In this document: one piece after another, positions 39,421 through 48,347 of the stretch
Layout: each line of letters begins with the position of its first letter
How positions within the stretch are numbered: the stretch's first letter is position 1
Assembly (NCBI GenBank): GCA_963836605.1
Contig: CAWIKB010000014.1
Location: forward strand, 1 to 64,000
Direction: 5' to 3'
DNA length: 64,000 nt
Source: Bog-473 sp963836605
GTDB lineage: Bacteria > Actinomycetota > Acidimicrobiia > Acidimicrobiales > RAAP-2
Notes under the pieces: generated by a model
Databases searched by the model: none
Seen by the model: the letters and a program-made list of their open reading frames with translations, nothing else
What the model was told of the DNA's origin: nothing
Position numbers and translations under genes: made by a program

Positions 39421-40288
39421 GTGCCGTCCGCCGATGTGAGTTCCCCCGACGCGTGGTTGACCGAGGCTGTCGCGTCGCATGTCCGGCTGTCCGCCGACGT
39501 GCACGCGCTGAGCGCTGAGGAGATCAGCGGCCCGGCCTACCCGAGCGAGTGGTCGATCGCCCAGGTGCTGGCGCATCTCGGCTCGGGGGCGGAGATCTTC
39601 GGCCTGTTCCTCCAGGCCGGGCTGGACGGGGCACCGGCGCCGGGAGCCGCCGACTTCGGGCCGATCTGGGACCGCTGGAACGCCAAGCCGCCGGCCCGGC
39701 AGGCGGCCGACGCGCTGGTGGCCGACGGCGCCTTCCTGGACCAGGTCGAGGCGCTGGACGAAGAGCTGCGACGGCACACCCATCTCTCGCTGTTCGGGGC
39801 GGACCAGACCCTGGCCGACCTGCTCCGCTACCGGCTGGCCGAGCACGCGGTGCACACCTGGGACGTCGAGGTGGCGGGGGACCCGGCCGCCACCGTGGCG
39901 CCGGGCGCGACCGCGCTGCTCATCGACGCCGTGGGGCAGATGGTGGGCCGGGTCGGCCGGCCCTCCGAGGACCCGTTTCGCGTCCTGATCTCGACCACCG
40001 GGCCGGACCGTCGCTTCCTGCTGGAGGTCGGAGCCGCCGTCGAACTTCGTCCCGACGACGGCGACGGCCATGGTGACCACGGCGACGGCAAGGCGGCAGC
40101 AAGGCGGCAGCAACAGCGGCAACGGCGATAGCAACCGCGCCGATGGCGCTCCTGACACGACGCGGCTGCACCTTCCGGCCGAGGCGCTCATCCGTCTCGT
40201 CTATGGCCGGCTCGATCCGGAGCACACCCCGGCCATCGAGGGCGACGCCGACCTCGATGCGTTGCGCCGCACCTTCCCCGGATTCTGA
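39421..40288 (+). CDS. MDMPI-family (mycothiol-dependent maleylpyruvate isomerase-like) protein, frame break near 40090-40115
   Basis: The N-terminal DinB-like four-helix domain has YPSEWSIAQVLAHLGSGAEI and LLRYRLAEHAVHTWDVEV, supplying the metal-binding His residues. The family C-terminal box, LHLPAEALIRLVYGRLDP ending in FPGF, is present only in the +1 frame after a Gly/Ser/Asn-rich linker with AAGGCGGCAGC repeats. One extra base in that linker explains both halves; as read, the first frame stops at 40131. Members use or transfer mycothiol, consistent with ino1 nearby, but the substrate is unknown. Confidence 0.75.
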
Positions 40289-40500
40289 CGTCGGGTTCTG
40301 ACGTCCGCGCGCGGTGACGGGCGGTCACGGGCGCGCCGCCGCGGCACCGCCAGTCCCCGAACTTGCACGGGCGTTGCACCGTCAGTGCGGGGCCAAATGA
40401 GCAATGGCTACTCAGGCGGATGCCGCGCGGAACGTACAAGATGGTTGGTGTGAAGGTCGCGTCCATCAATCGCGGCGGGGGATCCAGAGAAGGTGCGGCA

Positions 40501-40743
40501 ATGAGTCCAATGAAGAGCAAGTCCGTTGTAAGTGGCCGGAGGAACCGGGTGGCCGGAGCGGCCGACTCGTCGGGTGGGGTGACCGTGGAAGAACTGGCCC
40601 GGCAGTTCGCCAGCTTCAAGAGCGACGCGGTGATCCAGATCGCCCGCCTGCGCGAACGCGTGGCCGAGCTCGAAGATGATTGGGATGTCGCGGGAGACAT
40701 CCGACCCCGGCGCACCGGCATCCGTTGCCGCCGTCAGCGGTAG
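40501..40743 (+). CDS. small hypothetical protein with coiled-coil segment
   Basis: An 80-residue product starting at ATG 40501 with GAGAAGG 8 nt upstream. It has a basic N-terminus and a helical heptad-like stretch (VEELARQFASFKSDAVIQIA followed by RLRERVAELEDDWD). No family was recognised. The 212 bp upstream hold a 13-bp-spaced repeat of TTCTGACGTC at the previous gene end and nothing else clear. Confidence 0.45.
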   Translation: MSPMKSKSVVSGRRNRVAGAADSSGGVTVEELARQFASFKSDAVIQIARLRERVAELEDDWDVAGDIRPRRTGIRCRRQR

Positions 40744-40865
40744 GGACGCACGCCGGGCGCCGAGGGGCGCCAAGGGGGAGGCCGGGGTTCCCGCTCGGAC
40801 CTGATCGGAGGACCCGGTCAGCCTGCCGCGTATGAGTGCGGTCGATGTCCGCCACCGGAGGGGGG

Positions 40866-40871
40866 TAGCGT
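40866..40871 (+). promoter_or_regulatory. leaderless -10 box of the 40879 gene
   Basis: TAGCGT lies 7 nt before the ATG at 40879. Confidence 0.5.
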
Positions 40872-40878
40872 CACTCCT

Positions 40879-41211
40879 ATGTACGCAACCGCATGGCACA
40901 ACGGAGGAGCACCCCGTGAGCCGGCGGGATATGGGCTGAAGTTCGCCAAAGTGGACCGCGACCGGTATTTCGATTCGGACTGGGAAGAGATCGTGCTCCA
41001 ACTCGAAGGCGCCAAACCAGCCACCATCACGCTCAGCGCCGCCTTCTGGCGCAGCTGCTCCGAACTTCGTTCACCCGACGTGGGCCAGTGGCTCCTCGAA
41101 GCCGACGTGGCGCCCTGGGCCCGGGGGAGCCCGCCCGGGATCGTGGTCACCCAGGATGTCGGCAACCACTTCTCCGCCCGCATCCTGAAGCGGCGCACCC
41201 TGGGGCGCTAG
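40879..41211 (+). CDS. hypothetical protein
   Basis: A 110-residue product with no recognised family. It is mixed in character (LKFAKVDRDRYFDSDWEEIV, TITLSAAFWRSCSELRSPDV) with no signal peptide or membrane helix. Support for it being real comes from the TAGCGT box 7 nt before the ATG and unbroken coding-like composition. It converges on the PIG-L gene across an 80-bp gap with a tandem repeat. Confidence 0.6.
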   Translation: MYATAWHNGGAPREPAGYGLKFAKVDRDRYFDSDWEEIVLQLEGAKPATITLSAAFWRSCSELRSPDVGQWLLEADVAPWARGSPPGIVVTQDVGNHFSARILKRRTLGR

Positions 41212-41254
41212 CCGGGCGTCAGCTGAACTGGCCGCTCAACGAGCCGCTAGCCGC

Positions 41255-41284
41255 ATTGACCAGCTCCCCGCTATTGACCAGCTC
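41255..41284. repeat. 18-bp-period repeat between convergent genes
   Basis: ATTGACCAGCTC occurs at 41255-41266 and 41273-41284, followed by a partial third copy (GATCAGCTC). Confidence 0.6.
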
Positions 41285-41290
41285 GCAGTC

Positions 41291-42055
41291 TCAGATCAGC
41301 TCGGAGAGCCCTTCCCACCCCTGCGGCGGGGGAGCCAGGCTCCAGAACTGCTCGGGGACCCGTGCTTCCAGACGGGCCGTCAACGCGTGCTCGTTCTCCA
41401 GGGGCGGGATCTGGCTGGTGTAGCAGTAGATGGCCTTGCGCTTGCGTTCCTCGTCGGGCACGTGGGGGACGATGGCCGGCGTGGGCCAGGGCTGGGCGCG
41501 CAGCAGCTTGGCCACCCGCCAGGCCAGCAGCCCCGGGATGTGCTTGTAGCCGTGGTCCTCGTAGGCGAACCAGGTTCGGTCCAGCTGGGTGTCCCGGACC
41601 AGCAAGGACGCCTCGTGGGTCATCACGTGATCGGGGTTGCCCAGGCCCATGGGCACGAAGACCGCGGTCGGGTCGATGTCGGCGATCGCCTCGGCCAGCG
41701 CCGGGGCCACCTGTTCGGGCGTGGGGCGATCGGGCGGGGCCAGGTACTGGTGGTCCGCGAACTCCAACCACCGGTGGTCCGACCCGAGGACCTCCATGGC
41801 GGCCAGGTCCTCGAGGCGCCGGGCGGCCACCACGTCGTCGCCGGCCGAGAAGCCGCCCAGGGCGTCCCACTCCGACGGCGGATCGGGATAGGCCGGGGGC
41901 CGGCCGGCCAGGACGGTGAGCACGGTGGTGTCGGGGTAGCTGCTCAGGAGGTGGCCGGCGCCCATGGCGGCATCGTCGAAGTGGGGGGAGACGACGACGA
42001 TGCGGGTGAAGGTGGCGGGATCGAACTCTCCCCAGGTCGCTTCCTCGAAAGGCAT
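41291..42055 (-). CDS. PIG-L/LmbE family deacetylase
   Basis: A zinc-dependent N-acetyl-sugar deacetylase family, which includes MshB and Mca of mycothiol metabolism. 254 residues; the first metal motif is SPHFDDAAMGAG (PHxDD, with Ala-Met where PHPDDE is usual), and the second is GNPDHVMTHEASLL. The Glu loss in the first motif could alter catalysis or mark a subfamily. ATG at 42055 was chosen because TATGAT lies 6 nt before it. The promoter lies inside the end of the MFS gene. Confidence 0.82.
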   Translation of the reverse strand: MPFEEATWGEFDPATFTRIVVVSPHFDDAAMGAGHLLSSYPDTTVLTVLAGRPPAYPDPPSEWDALGGFSAGDDVVAARRLEDLAAMEVLGSDHRWLEFADHQYLAPPDRPTPEQVAPALAEAIADIDPTAVFVPMGLGNPDHVMTHEASLLVRDTQLDRTWFAYEDHGYKHIPGLLAWRVAKLLRAQPWPTPAIVPHVPDEERKRKAIYCYTSQIPPLENEHALTARLEARVPEQFWSLAPPPQGWEGLSELI

Positions 42056-42061
42056 GACCGG

Positions 42062-42067
42062 ATCATA
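42062..42067 (-). promoter_or_regulatory. leaderless -10 box of the PIG-L gene
   Basis: On the minus strand TATGAT lies exactly 6 nt before the ATG at 42055, within the last codons of the MFS gene. Confidence 0.55.
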
Positions 42068-43355
42068 CGGTGGCCTCGCCGATTTCCCCCGGGCCAGCCC
42101 CACCGCCAGGGCCAGCCCCAGGACCCGGTTCCCGCTGCGAGGCGTCGTGGCGGCGGAACTGCGGCATGAGCGCGGCGATCACGGCCGCGCCGACCACGCA
42201 GGCCAGGCCCCCCGAGACGACGGAGAACTCGATGCTGGTCACCGTGGCCACGGTGCCGGACTCCATGTCGCCCAATCTGGGCCCACCCTGGACCACCGCC
42301 ATCTGGATGGAGGACATGCGGCTGCGGAAGCGGTCCGGGATGGTGGTCTGCAAAATGGTGTTGCGCAGCACGGCCGAGACCACGTCGGCCCAGCCGGCCA
42401 CCGCCAGGAGGGCGAGGGCGATCCAGATGGTGTCGGTGAAGCCGAAGGCGGCAATGGCCAGACCCCAGACCACCACGGCCAGAATGACGGCTCGGCCCTG
42501 GCGCCGGGTATGGCTGACCCAGCCCGTGGTCAGGGCCCCGATGAGGGCGCCGGCCCCGGGCGCGGCATAGAGCAGCCCCAGCGTGACGGTGCCCCCGCTG
42601 AACACCGACTCGGCCATGGCCGGGAACAGGGCCCGCGGCATGCCGAACACCATGGCGTTGATGTCCACGATGTAGACGCCCTGGAGCACCTGGCGTGTGC
42701 GCAGGTAGCGCAGGCCTTCCCGGGTCGACTGCCACGGGCCCCGGGTGCCGGCATGGACCGGGGGGATGGGTGCCATCAGCAACGTGGCGATGAGCGCGAC
42801 CACGAAGGTCGCCGCATCGAGGCCGTAGACGAGGGGCAGCCCGATGGTCAGCAGGAGCCCGGACAGCGCCGGTCCGACCACCGTGCCGACCTGCATGATG
42901 ATCTGGGAGAAGGCCGAGGCCGCCGGGATGTGGCGGGGCTCGACCAACGCCGGCACCGAGGCGGTCCGGGCGGTCGAGGAGAATCCGGCGAAGCCGGCGG
43001 CCACGGCGCTCACCACGTAGAGGGCGACCAGTGAGGGGTGTGCCACCAGGGCATTGACGGCCAGCAGGGAGCTGGTCACGACCAGCAGCAGCGTCGTCCA
43101 CAGCATGATGGTGCGCCGGTCGACGGCGTCGCCGATCGGCCCGGCGGCCAACGAGCCGATGACCAGGGGGACCAACTGGGCCAGGCTGATGGCACCGACC
43201 TGGAGGGAGGAGTGGGTGATCCGGAACACCTGGTAGGGGATGGCCACCACGGTGAGCTGGGTGCCCAGCGTCGAGACCAGCTGCCCCACGAACAGCAGCC
43301 GGAAGTCCCGGCTCTCGCGCAACGGCGTGATGTCGACCAGGATCTTGCCCGGCAC
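42063..43355 (-). CDS. MFS transporter
   Basis: A major facilitator superfamily protein of the enterobactin-exporter-like MFS_3 group, 430 residues and about 12 membrane helices. The FRLLFVGQLVSTLGTQLTVV start and the loop GDAVDRRTIMLW are characteristic. The C-terminal tail is rich in Gly/Pro. GTG start. It is in line with the SDR gene upstream (7 bp) and PIG-L downstream. Drug or siderophore export is common in the group, but the substrate is unknown. Confidence 0.85.
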   Translation of the reverse strand: MPGKILVDITPLRESRDFRLLFVGQLVSTLGTQLTVVAIPYQVFRITHSSLQVGAISLAQLVPLVIGSLAAGPIGDAVDRRTIMLWTTLLLVVTSSLLAVNALVAHPSLVALYVVSAVAAGFAGFSSTARTASVPALVEPRHIPAASAFSQIIMQVGTVVGPALSGLLLTIGLPLVYGLDAATFVVALIATLLMAPIPPVHAGTRGPWQSTREGLRYLRTRQVLQGVYIVDINAMVFGMPRALFPAMAESVFSGGTVTLGLLYAAPGAGALIGALTTGWVSHTRRQGRAVILAVVVWGLAIAAFGFTDTIWIALALLAVAGWADVVSAVLRNTILQTTIPDRFRSRMSSIQMAVVQGGPRLGDMESGTVATVTSIEFSVVSGGLACVVGAAVIAALMPQFRRHDASQREPGPGAGPGGGAGPGEIGEATV

Positions 43356-43362
43356 GCCGGGC

Positions 43363-44172
43363 CTACGAGGAGAGTTGTTGGCCGAGACTGCGCACGTCGA
43401 TGTCCCAGGCCGCGGGCCAGTCCCTCGTCCGCAGGACGGCGTCGCTGCCCCCGTCGCAGAAGAGGACCGAGCCGCAGAAGAACCCGCCGTCGGGCCCGAT
43501 GAGCAGCTCGACCAGAGCGGCGATCTCCTCGGGACGCCCCGGTCGCCCGGCCGGGATGGGCAGCATGTCGAGCAGGGGCCCGGTCTCGGGGTTGGCCCGC
43601 ATGCCGGCGACCATGGGGGTGTCGATCATCCCCGGCGCGATGGCATTGAGCCGCCGACCGGCCCCGGCCCAGTCCGGACCCGTGGCATGCCCGCGCACCC
43701 AGTAGGCCACGGCCAGCTTGCTGGCCGGGTAGGTCACCATCGATCCGGCCGCGTCGGCCAGGCTGCGGGCCCGCTCCTCGTCGTGGGCCAGGCAGGCCTC
43801 GACCACCTCCGCGGGTATGGCCGGCTGCACCGTGGTGGAGTTCGAGCTGATGGCCACCGCCGAGCCGCCGGGACCCAGCCGGTCCCGCAGCCCCACCAAC
43901 AGGTCGATGGTCCCGAAGTAGTTGACCGAGGCCAGCAGCGACCCGGAGCGGTCGGGGTCACCGGCCAGGCCGGCGCAGGTCACCACGCCGGCCAGCGAGC
44001 CCTCACTGAGCGCGGCGACGGTGGCGACGGCGTGGGACCGCCCGTCGGCCGTGCCCAGGTCGGCCACCACCTCGGCGTCGTGGAGGTCGACGCCGATGAC
44101 CCGGTAGCCCGACGCGGTCAGTCGGGCCGCGCAGGCGGCGCCGATACCCGAGGCCGCGCCGGTGACGGCCAC
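43363..44172 (-). CDS. short-chain dehydrogenase/reductase
   Basis: A classical SDR of 269 residues: cofactor motif TGAASGIGAA near the N-terminus, VTCAGLAG at the NNAG position, catalytic Ser in AISSNSTTV, and YPASK. VGVDLHDAEV after strand 2 (Asp) suggests NAD(H) preference. GTG at 44172 is 7 bp after the peroxiredoxin gene. An insert after the catalytic Ser (IPAEVVEACLAHDEERARSL) resembles 3-alpha-hydroxysteroid dehydrogenase-type members. Confidence 0.87.
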   Translation of the reverse strand: MAVTGAASGIGAACAARLTASGYRVIGVDLHDAEVVADLGTADGRSHAVATVAALSEGSLAGVVTCAGLAGDPDRSGSLLASVNYFGTIDLLVGLRDRLGPGGSAVAISSNSTTVQPAIPAEVVEACLAHDEERARSLADAAGSMVTYPASKLAVAYWVRGHATGPDWAGAGRRLNAIAPGMIDTPMVAGMRANPETGPLLDMLPIPAGRPGRPEEIAALVELLIGPDGGFFCGSVLFCDGGSDAVLRTRDWPAAWDIDVRSLGQQLSS

Positions 44173-44179
44173 GGTGGGC

Positions 44180-44638
44180 TCAGGCAGCTTGGCGCGCCTT
44201 CAATATGCTCAGCGCCTTGTCGGCATGGCTGCTCATCGAGATCTCCGAGTGCAGCACGTCGATGACGGTCCGATCGGTGTCGATGACGAAGGTGGCCCGC
44301 TTGACCTTGAGGAAGCTCACGGCACGCTTGACGCCCATCAGCTCGGCCACGGTGCGGTCGGGGTCCGAGAGCAGGGGGAAGCCCAGCGACTCCTTCTCGT
44401 CGAACTGCTTCTGCTTGTCCACCGAGTCGGCACTGATGCCCACCCGCACGGCGCCGACCGCCTTGAACTCGGCATCGAGGTCGCGGAAGTGGCAGCTCTC
44501 CTTGGTGCAGCCGTAGGTCATGGCGGCGGGGTAGAAGAAGAGCACGACCGGCCCCTCGGCCAGGAACTCGCTCAGCTTGCGGGGGGTCCCGGTCTGGTCG
44601 GGGAGTTCGAAGTCGGGAACCACATCACCTTTGTGCAT
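44180..44638 (-). CDS. bcp: peroxiredoxin (Bcp/PrxQ type)
   Basis: A thiol peroxidase reducing peroxides with thioredoxin-type donors. 152 residues; FFYPAAMTYGCTKESCHFRD holds the peroxidatic Cys (TYGC) and the resolving Cys five residues later, the atypical 2-Cys PrxQ pattern. The ATG at 44638 has a TACATT box 6 nt upstream. It leads the bcp-SDR-MFS gene string, and trxA/trxB at 24 kb could supply reductant. Confidence 0.92.
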   Translation of the reverse strand: MHKGDVVPDFELPDQTGTPRKLSEFLAEGPVVLFFYPAAMTYGCTKESCHFRDLDAEFKAVGAVRVGISADSVDKQKQFDEKESLGFPLLSDPDRTVAELMGVKRAVSFLKVKRATFVIDTDRTVIDVLHSEISMSSHADKALSILKARQAA

Positions 44639-44644
44639 CCGCCC

Positions 44645-44650
44645 AATGTA
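44645..44650 (-). promoter_or_regulatory. leaderless -10 box of bcp
   Basis: On the minus strand TACATT lies exactly 6 nt before the ATG at 44638. Confidence 0.5.
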
Positions 44651-44671
44651 GGGGCTGGCGGTCCCGGTCGC

Positions 44672-45397
44672 TCAGGCTTCGAAGCGGAAGCCCACACCCC
44701 GGACGGTGACCAGGTGGCGGGGATTGGCCGGGTCGGGTTCCACCTTGCGGCGCAGGCGCTTGATATGGGTGTCGAGGGTCCGGGTGTCGGTGAGCTCCTG
44801 GTCCCACCACAACCGGTCGATGCACCATTCCCGGGTGACCACCTGGCCGCTGTGGGACATGAGGAGGGCCAGCAGATCGAACTCCTTGCGGGACAGCTCG
44901 ACCGACGCGTCGTGCACGGTGACCTCGCGCCGGCCCGAATCGAGCCGGACCGGGCCCACCACGAGGACCTCCTCGTGGTGCTCGGGGACGGCCGCTCCCC
45001 GCCGCAGCACGGCCCGCATGCGCGCCACCAGCTCGCGCAGGCGGAACGGCTTGGCCACGTAGTCGCTGGCGCCGAGCTCGAGGCCGAGGACCACGTCGAC
45101 CTCGCCGTCGCGCGCGGTGACCATGATGATCGGCACCGGCTTGAGCGCGCGCATCTGTTGACAGATCTCGATACCCGACTGGTCGGGCAGCATGACATCG
45201 AGCAGCACGATGTCGGGGTGGACGCGGTGGAACAGGCGCAGCGCCTCGTGCCCGTCGCCGGCGATCTCGACGGCAAAGCCCTCGCGGGCCAGGCCCGAGG
45301 CGAGGGCCTGGCGGTAGGACTCCTCGTCGTCGACCACCAGGACCAGCGGCCGCGCGTCGCGCGCCGAGCCCACGGGCGGTTGCCGACCGCTCGTCAT
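44672..45397 (-). CDS. OmpR/PhoB-family response regulator (orphan)
   Basis: A receiver domain (VLVVDDEESYRQALASGLAR, phosphoacceptor Asp in IVLLDVMLPD, switch Lys in YVAKPFRLREL) and a winged-helix DNA-binding domain (ELSRKEFDLLALLMSHSGQV, TRTLDTHIKRLRRKVE). 241 residues from ATG 45397; it resembles RegX3-like regulators. No histidine kinase gene lies next to it, so its partner is elsewhere. Confidence 0.92.
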   Translation of the reverse strand: MTSGRQPPVGSARDARPLVLVVDDEESYRQALASGLAREGFAVEIAGDGHEALRLFHRVHPDIVLLDVMLPDQSGIEICQQMRALKPVPIIMVTARDGEVDVVLGLELGASDYVAKPFRLRELVARMRAVLRRGAAVPEHHEEVLVVGPVRLDSGRREVTVHDASVELSRKEFDLLALLMSHSGQVVTREWCIDRLWWDQELTDTRTLDTHIKRLRRKVEPDPANPRHLVTVRGVGFRFEA

Positions 45398-45797
45398 GGT
45401 TGCCGAGGCCACGGGCTGGCCTTCGCTAGGCCGCGTCAGGGGCGGGAGGAGTGGAACGGAGAGGGGCAGGCGACGTCGGGGGGCTGGGGGGAGCACCCTC
45501 CGGCGCCGCCTGGGCGCGCAGGGAGGCGAAAACCTGCACGATCCGGTGGACCATGTTGCCGGGTCCCTGAGCTGGTGCTGGGGGACGGAGCGGCACGACC
45601 TCGGCCAGGCCATCCCGGCCGTGATGGCCTGCATCCCGTGAGGGGTGGTGCGATGTTTCGTGCGCCTGGGCCATCGGTGCCACCGTAAGGAGCCCAAATG
45701 AACGCAGCGCGAAACGGCTGCTACCGGAGGGTGTCCCCCAGATGAACTCTTGGCAGAGCGCGGGTACGCTCAGCTTCGACCACGCAGGAGGCGACAG
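45398..45797. other. 400-bp gap without a recognised gene
   Basis: The gap separates the divergent response-regulator and PPOX genes. It contains a 15-codon mini reading frame with a strong ribosome-binding site (45698-45745) and a TACGCT hexamer (45765-45770) that may be the PPOX -10. Otherwise nothing was seen. Confidence 0.5.
45698..45745 (+). CDS. possible leader peptide upstream of the PPOX gene
   Basis: ATG at 45698 follows AAGGAG with 6-nt spacing and encodes MNAARNGCYRRVSPR then stop, 52 bp before the PPOX start. A good Shine-Dalgarno for so short a frame hints at a regulatory leader peptide, but chance is a real alternative. Confidence 0.25.
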   Translation: MNAARNGCYRRVSPR

Positions 45798-46295
45798 ATG
45801 ACCGAAGCCATGGGGCACGGAGTAAACCAGCGCAGCTCCATCCGCATGACACCCGAGGAGGTCGAGGCCTTCCTGGCCGAGCGGCGGCCGATGACCATGT
45901 GCTCCATCGGGCCCGACGGCGCCATTCATGCCATCGCCATGTGGTACGGCTTCCTCGACGGCTGTGTCACCGTCGAGACCAAGACCAAATCACAGAAGGT
46001 GCAGAACCTGCGCCGGGACCCCCGGCTCACCCTCCTCTTCGAGGACGGCGACACCTACGAGGAGCTGCGGGGTGTCGAACTGGTCGGGAAGGCCGAGATC
46101 GTCGACGACCCCGACCAGATGTGGAAGTTGGGCCTCAGCGTCTTCGAGCGCTACAACGGGCCGTACTCCGACGAGCTCAAGCCCTTTCTCGAGGCCATGC
46201 TGCACAAGCGGGTGGGTGTGAAGATGCACGTCGAGCGCACGGTCAGTTGGGACCACCGCAAGCTGGGCCTCCCCCCGACCCGCCCGGCGGGGTGA
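45798..46295 (+). CDS. pyridoxamine 5'-phosphate oxidase-fold (PPOX) flavoprotein
   Basis: A split-barrel flavin-binding protein of 165 residues. RPMTMCSIGPDGAIHAIAMW, ETKTKSQKVQNLRRDPRLTL and the VELVGKAEIV strand are typical of actinobacterial PPOX proteins, which often use F420 or FMN and reduce unknown substrates. ATG at 45798 has AGGAGG at 45786-45791. The stop overlaps the GTG of the next gene. Confidence 0.85.
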   Translation: MTEAMGHGVNQRSSIRMTPEEVEAFLAERRPMTMCSIGPDGAIHAIAMWYGFLDGCVTVETKTKSQKVQNLRRDPRLTLLFEDGDTYEELRGVELVGKAEIVDDPDQMWKLGLSVFERYNGPYSDELKPFLEAMLHKRVGVKMHVERTVSWDHRKLGLPPTRPAG

Positions 46296-46783
46296 ACTTC
46301 TCCTTCGACCAGGACATCGACGTCAGCCCCGACGCCGCCCTGCGCGCCTACGGCACGCCCTCCTTCTACGAGGGCCGGCCCACCCTCGACAACATCTCGG
46401 TGCTCGAGGTGGTCGATCACGACGACCGCGGTGACCGCGTCCTCATTCAGGTCCGCTTCCGCTTCACCGGTTCGGTCTCACCCGCGGTCAAGGCCGTGGT
46501 GGACCCGGCCAAGATGTCGTGGATCACCCGCACCGAGATACTGCGGGACGAGCGCAGCATGACCTTCACCATCCTCCCCGACCACTACCCCGATCGGCTC
46601 AGCAGTCGCGGTGAGCACTGCTTCGTCGACGGGCCGGTACCCGACACGGCCATCGCCACCGTGGAGGGCGAGCTCAAGGTGCACGTCCCTCTGGTCGGCC
46701 GCTCGGTGGAGAAGGTCATCGTCTCCGGCGTGCGCTCCTACATCGCCGACGAGATGGCCAGCCTGCCCGAGTTCACCCCATAG
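46292..46783 (+). CDS. DUF2505 family protein
   Basis: 163 residues, resembling the SRPBCC-like DUF2505 proteins of Actinobacteria, proposed to bind hydrophobic ligands. FSFDQDIDVSPDAALRAYGT at the N-terminus and RSVEKVIVSGVRSYIADE at the C-terminus are visible. The GTG start at 46292 overlaps the PPOX stop (GTGA), so the two are coupled. Function unknown. Confidence 0.75.
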   Translation: MNFSFDQDIDVSPDAALRAYGTPSFYEGRPTLDNISVLEVVDHDDRGDRVLIQVRFRFTGSVSPAVKAVVDPAKMSWITRTEILRDERSMTFTILPDHYPDRLSSRGEHCFVDGPVPDTAIATVEGELKVHVPLVGRSVEKVIVSGVRSYIADEMASLPEFTP

Positions 46784-46867
46784 GAGTCAGCGACACAGGC
46801 GTCAAGGCACCGGCGTCAGGGCACAGATGTCCGCGCACGGGCTTCAGAGACACGACGTCAGGGGCAC
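46782..46867. repeat. six degenerate 14-15 bp tandem repeats
   Basis: Units such as AGGCGTCAAGGCAC, CGGCGTCAGGGCAC and GACGTCAGGGGCAC, all ending in CAC, begin at the DUF2505 stop codon and run into the last codons of the convergent WS/DGAT gene. Confidence 0.8.
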
Positions 46868-48256
46868 AACTTCAACAGCTGTGACATGCCGTCCTCGATC
46901 CCGTGGACCAGCACATCGAGATCCTCGGTGGTGTCGTAGTCCCCGGTGATCCCGAAGCTGACCTCGCCGTCGTAGGAGAAGATGGCGATGCCGATCCGCA
47001 TCTGGCCGCCCAGCGGAACGTAGGGGAAGGCCCGGATCATCTTGCGACCCGCCGAGTAGAGGGGGAACTGCGGGCCCGGCACGTTGGTGGTGACGGTGTT
47101 CACGTTGCGTTGGGCGGCCCGGGTGGCGACGCGCATCCCGGCGGCCAGCAGCAGGGGCGGGGCGAAGCCCGTCAAGGAGGTGAGGGCCTCCCCGGCCACC
47201 GCCTGCTTGGACTCCTTGAGACCCTCCATCTGCGCGGTGATGGCGTGGAGCCGCTCGGCTGGATCCTCGATGCTGACCGGGAGCTCGGCGAACATGGCCG
47301 AGACCTTGTTCTCAAAGGTGCCGTCGCCCACCGCCTTCCCCGCCGCATCGCGGGGCCGGACCGACACCGGGACCAGGGTCCGCACCACCCGATCCACCGA
47401 CTCGCCCCGGGACAGCAACAACTCCCTGAAGCCGTTGGTGATGGAGGCCAGCACCACGTCGTTGAAGGTGCCGCCCACGCGTCCGGCGCACCCGCTTGAT
47501 GTCGTCGACGCACGTCGAGGCCCAGGCGTACCGGCGATGCGGCCCGAGGGGGCCGTTCAGGCTCGAGACCGGCGTGGGCCGCACCAGGCCCGCCATGGCC
47601 ACCAGCCCGTTGGTCACCTCGACGGCGTAGCGCGCGGCGTGGCGCACCATCCGGGTCGAAGCCCGCGCCGCCCGCAATTGCTCGTAGGGATTGACCACCA
47701 GCTCGGTCAGCGCGTCGGTGGCCAACGTCCGCCCGTCGGGAATCGGCCGGGCCTTCCAGGGCACCGGTTCGGGCCACTCGGCATCGGGGGCGATGTCCAT
47801 GATCACCGCCAGCAGGTCGCTGCCCGCCACCCCGTCCACCATGGCGTGGTGGGTCTTGGACAACATGGCCCAGCGGCGGTCCTCAAGCCCTTCGACCACC
47901 CAGATCTCCCAGAGGGGCTTGGAGCGGTCGAGTTGCTGTGACATGACCCGGCCCACCAGCAGGCGCAGCTCGTCCTCGCCGCCGGGCGAGGGCAGGGCGG
48001 TGTGGCGCAGGTGGTACTCGATGTTGAAGTGCGGGTCGTCCACCCAGACCGGCCGCCCGAGATCGAGCGGCACATTCTTGACGATCTGGCGGTAGCGGGG
48101 GACCAGGCCCAGCTTGGCGTCGACCATGGCGACGACATCGGAGAAACGCGGCGGCGGGCCTTCGAAGATGGCCACCGAGGCGATGTGCATGTGGCTGACA
48201 TGGTCCTCGATGTGAAGGAACGAGGCATCCTGTGGACTCAGCCGGTCAGTGCTCAT
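46858..48256 (-). CDS. wax ester synthase/diacylglycerol acyltransferase (frameshifted near 47478)
   Basis: Makes wax esters or triacylglycerols from acyl-CoA. The N-terminal half has LSPQDASFLHIED and the catalytic KTHHAMVDGVAGSDLL (HHxxxDG). The second half has TFNDVVLASITNGFRELLLS, SVRPRDAAG, VTTNVPGPQFPLY and FSYDGEVSFGITGDYD. The halves are in different frames; removing one base at 47478 gives RRTLGGTFNDVV, the usual LGGT motif. The restored protein is 465 residues, the family length. ATG at 48256 has GGGAGAG upstream. The neighbouring patatin and DUF2505 genes fit a lipid-handling group. Confidence 0.85.
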
Positions 48257-48347
48257 CGGGCTCTCCCTTCGCGAGGTCAGCCCTGCGGACGGTAGCGCAC
48301 CGGGGACACGGTGTCGCCTGAAGGAAGCCGCCAACTCCTATGGGGAC

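Noticed and set aside
45426..45929. Minus-strand open frame across the response-regulator/PPOX gap
   Set aside because: Low-complexity Pro/Ala/Arg sequence overlapping the real PPOX gene on the opposite strand.
46782..46867. CRISPR-like repeat array
   Set aside because: Units are 14-15 bp, degenerate and contiguous without spacers; no cas genes nearby.
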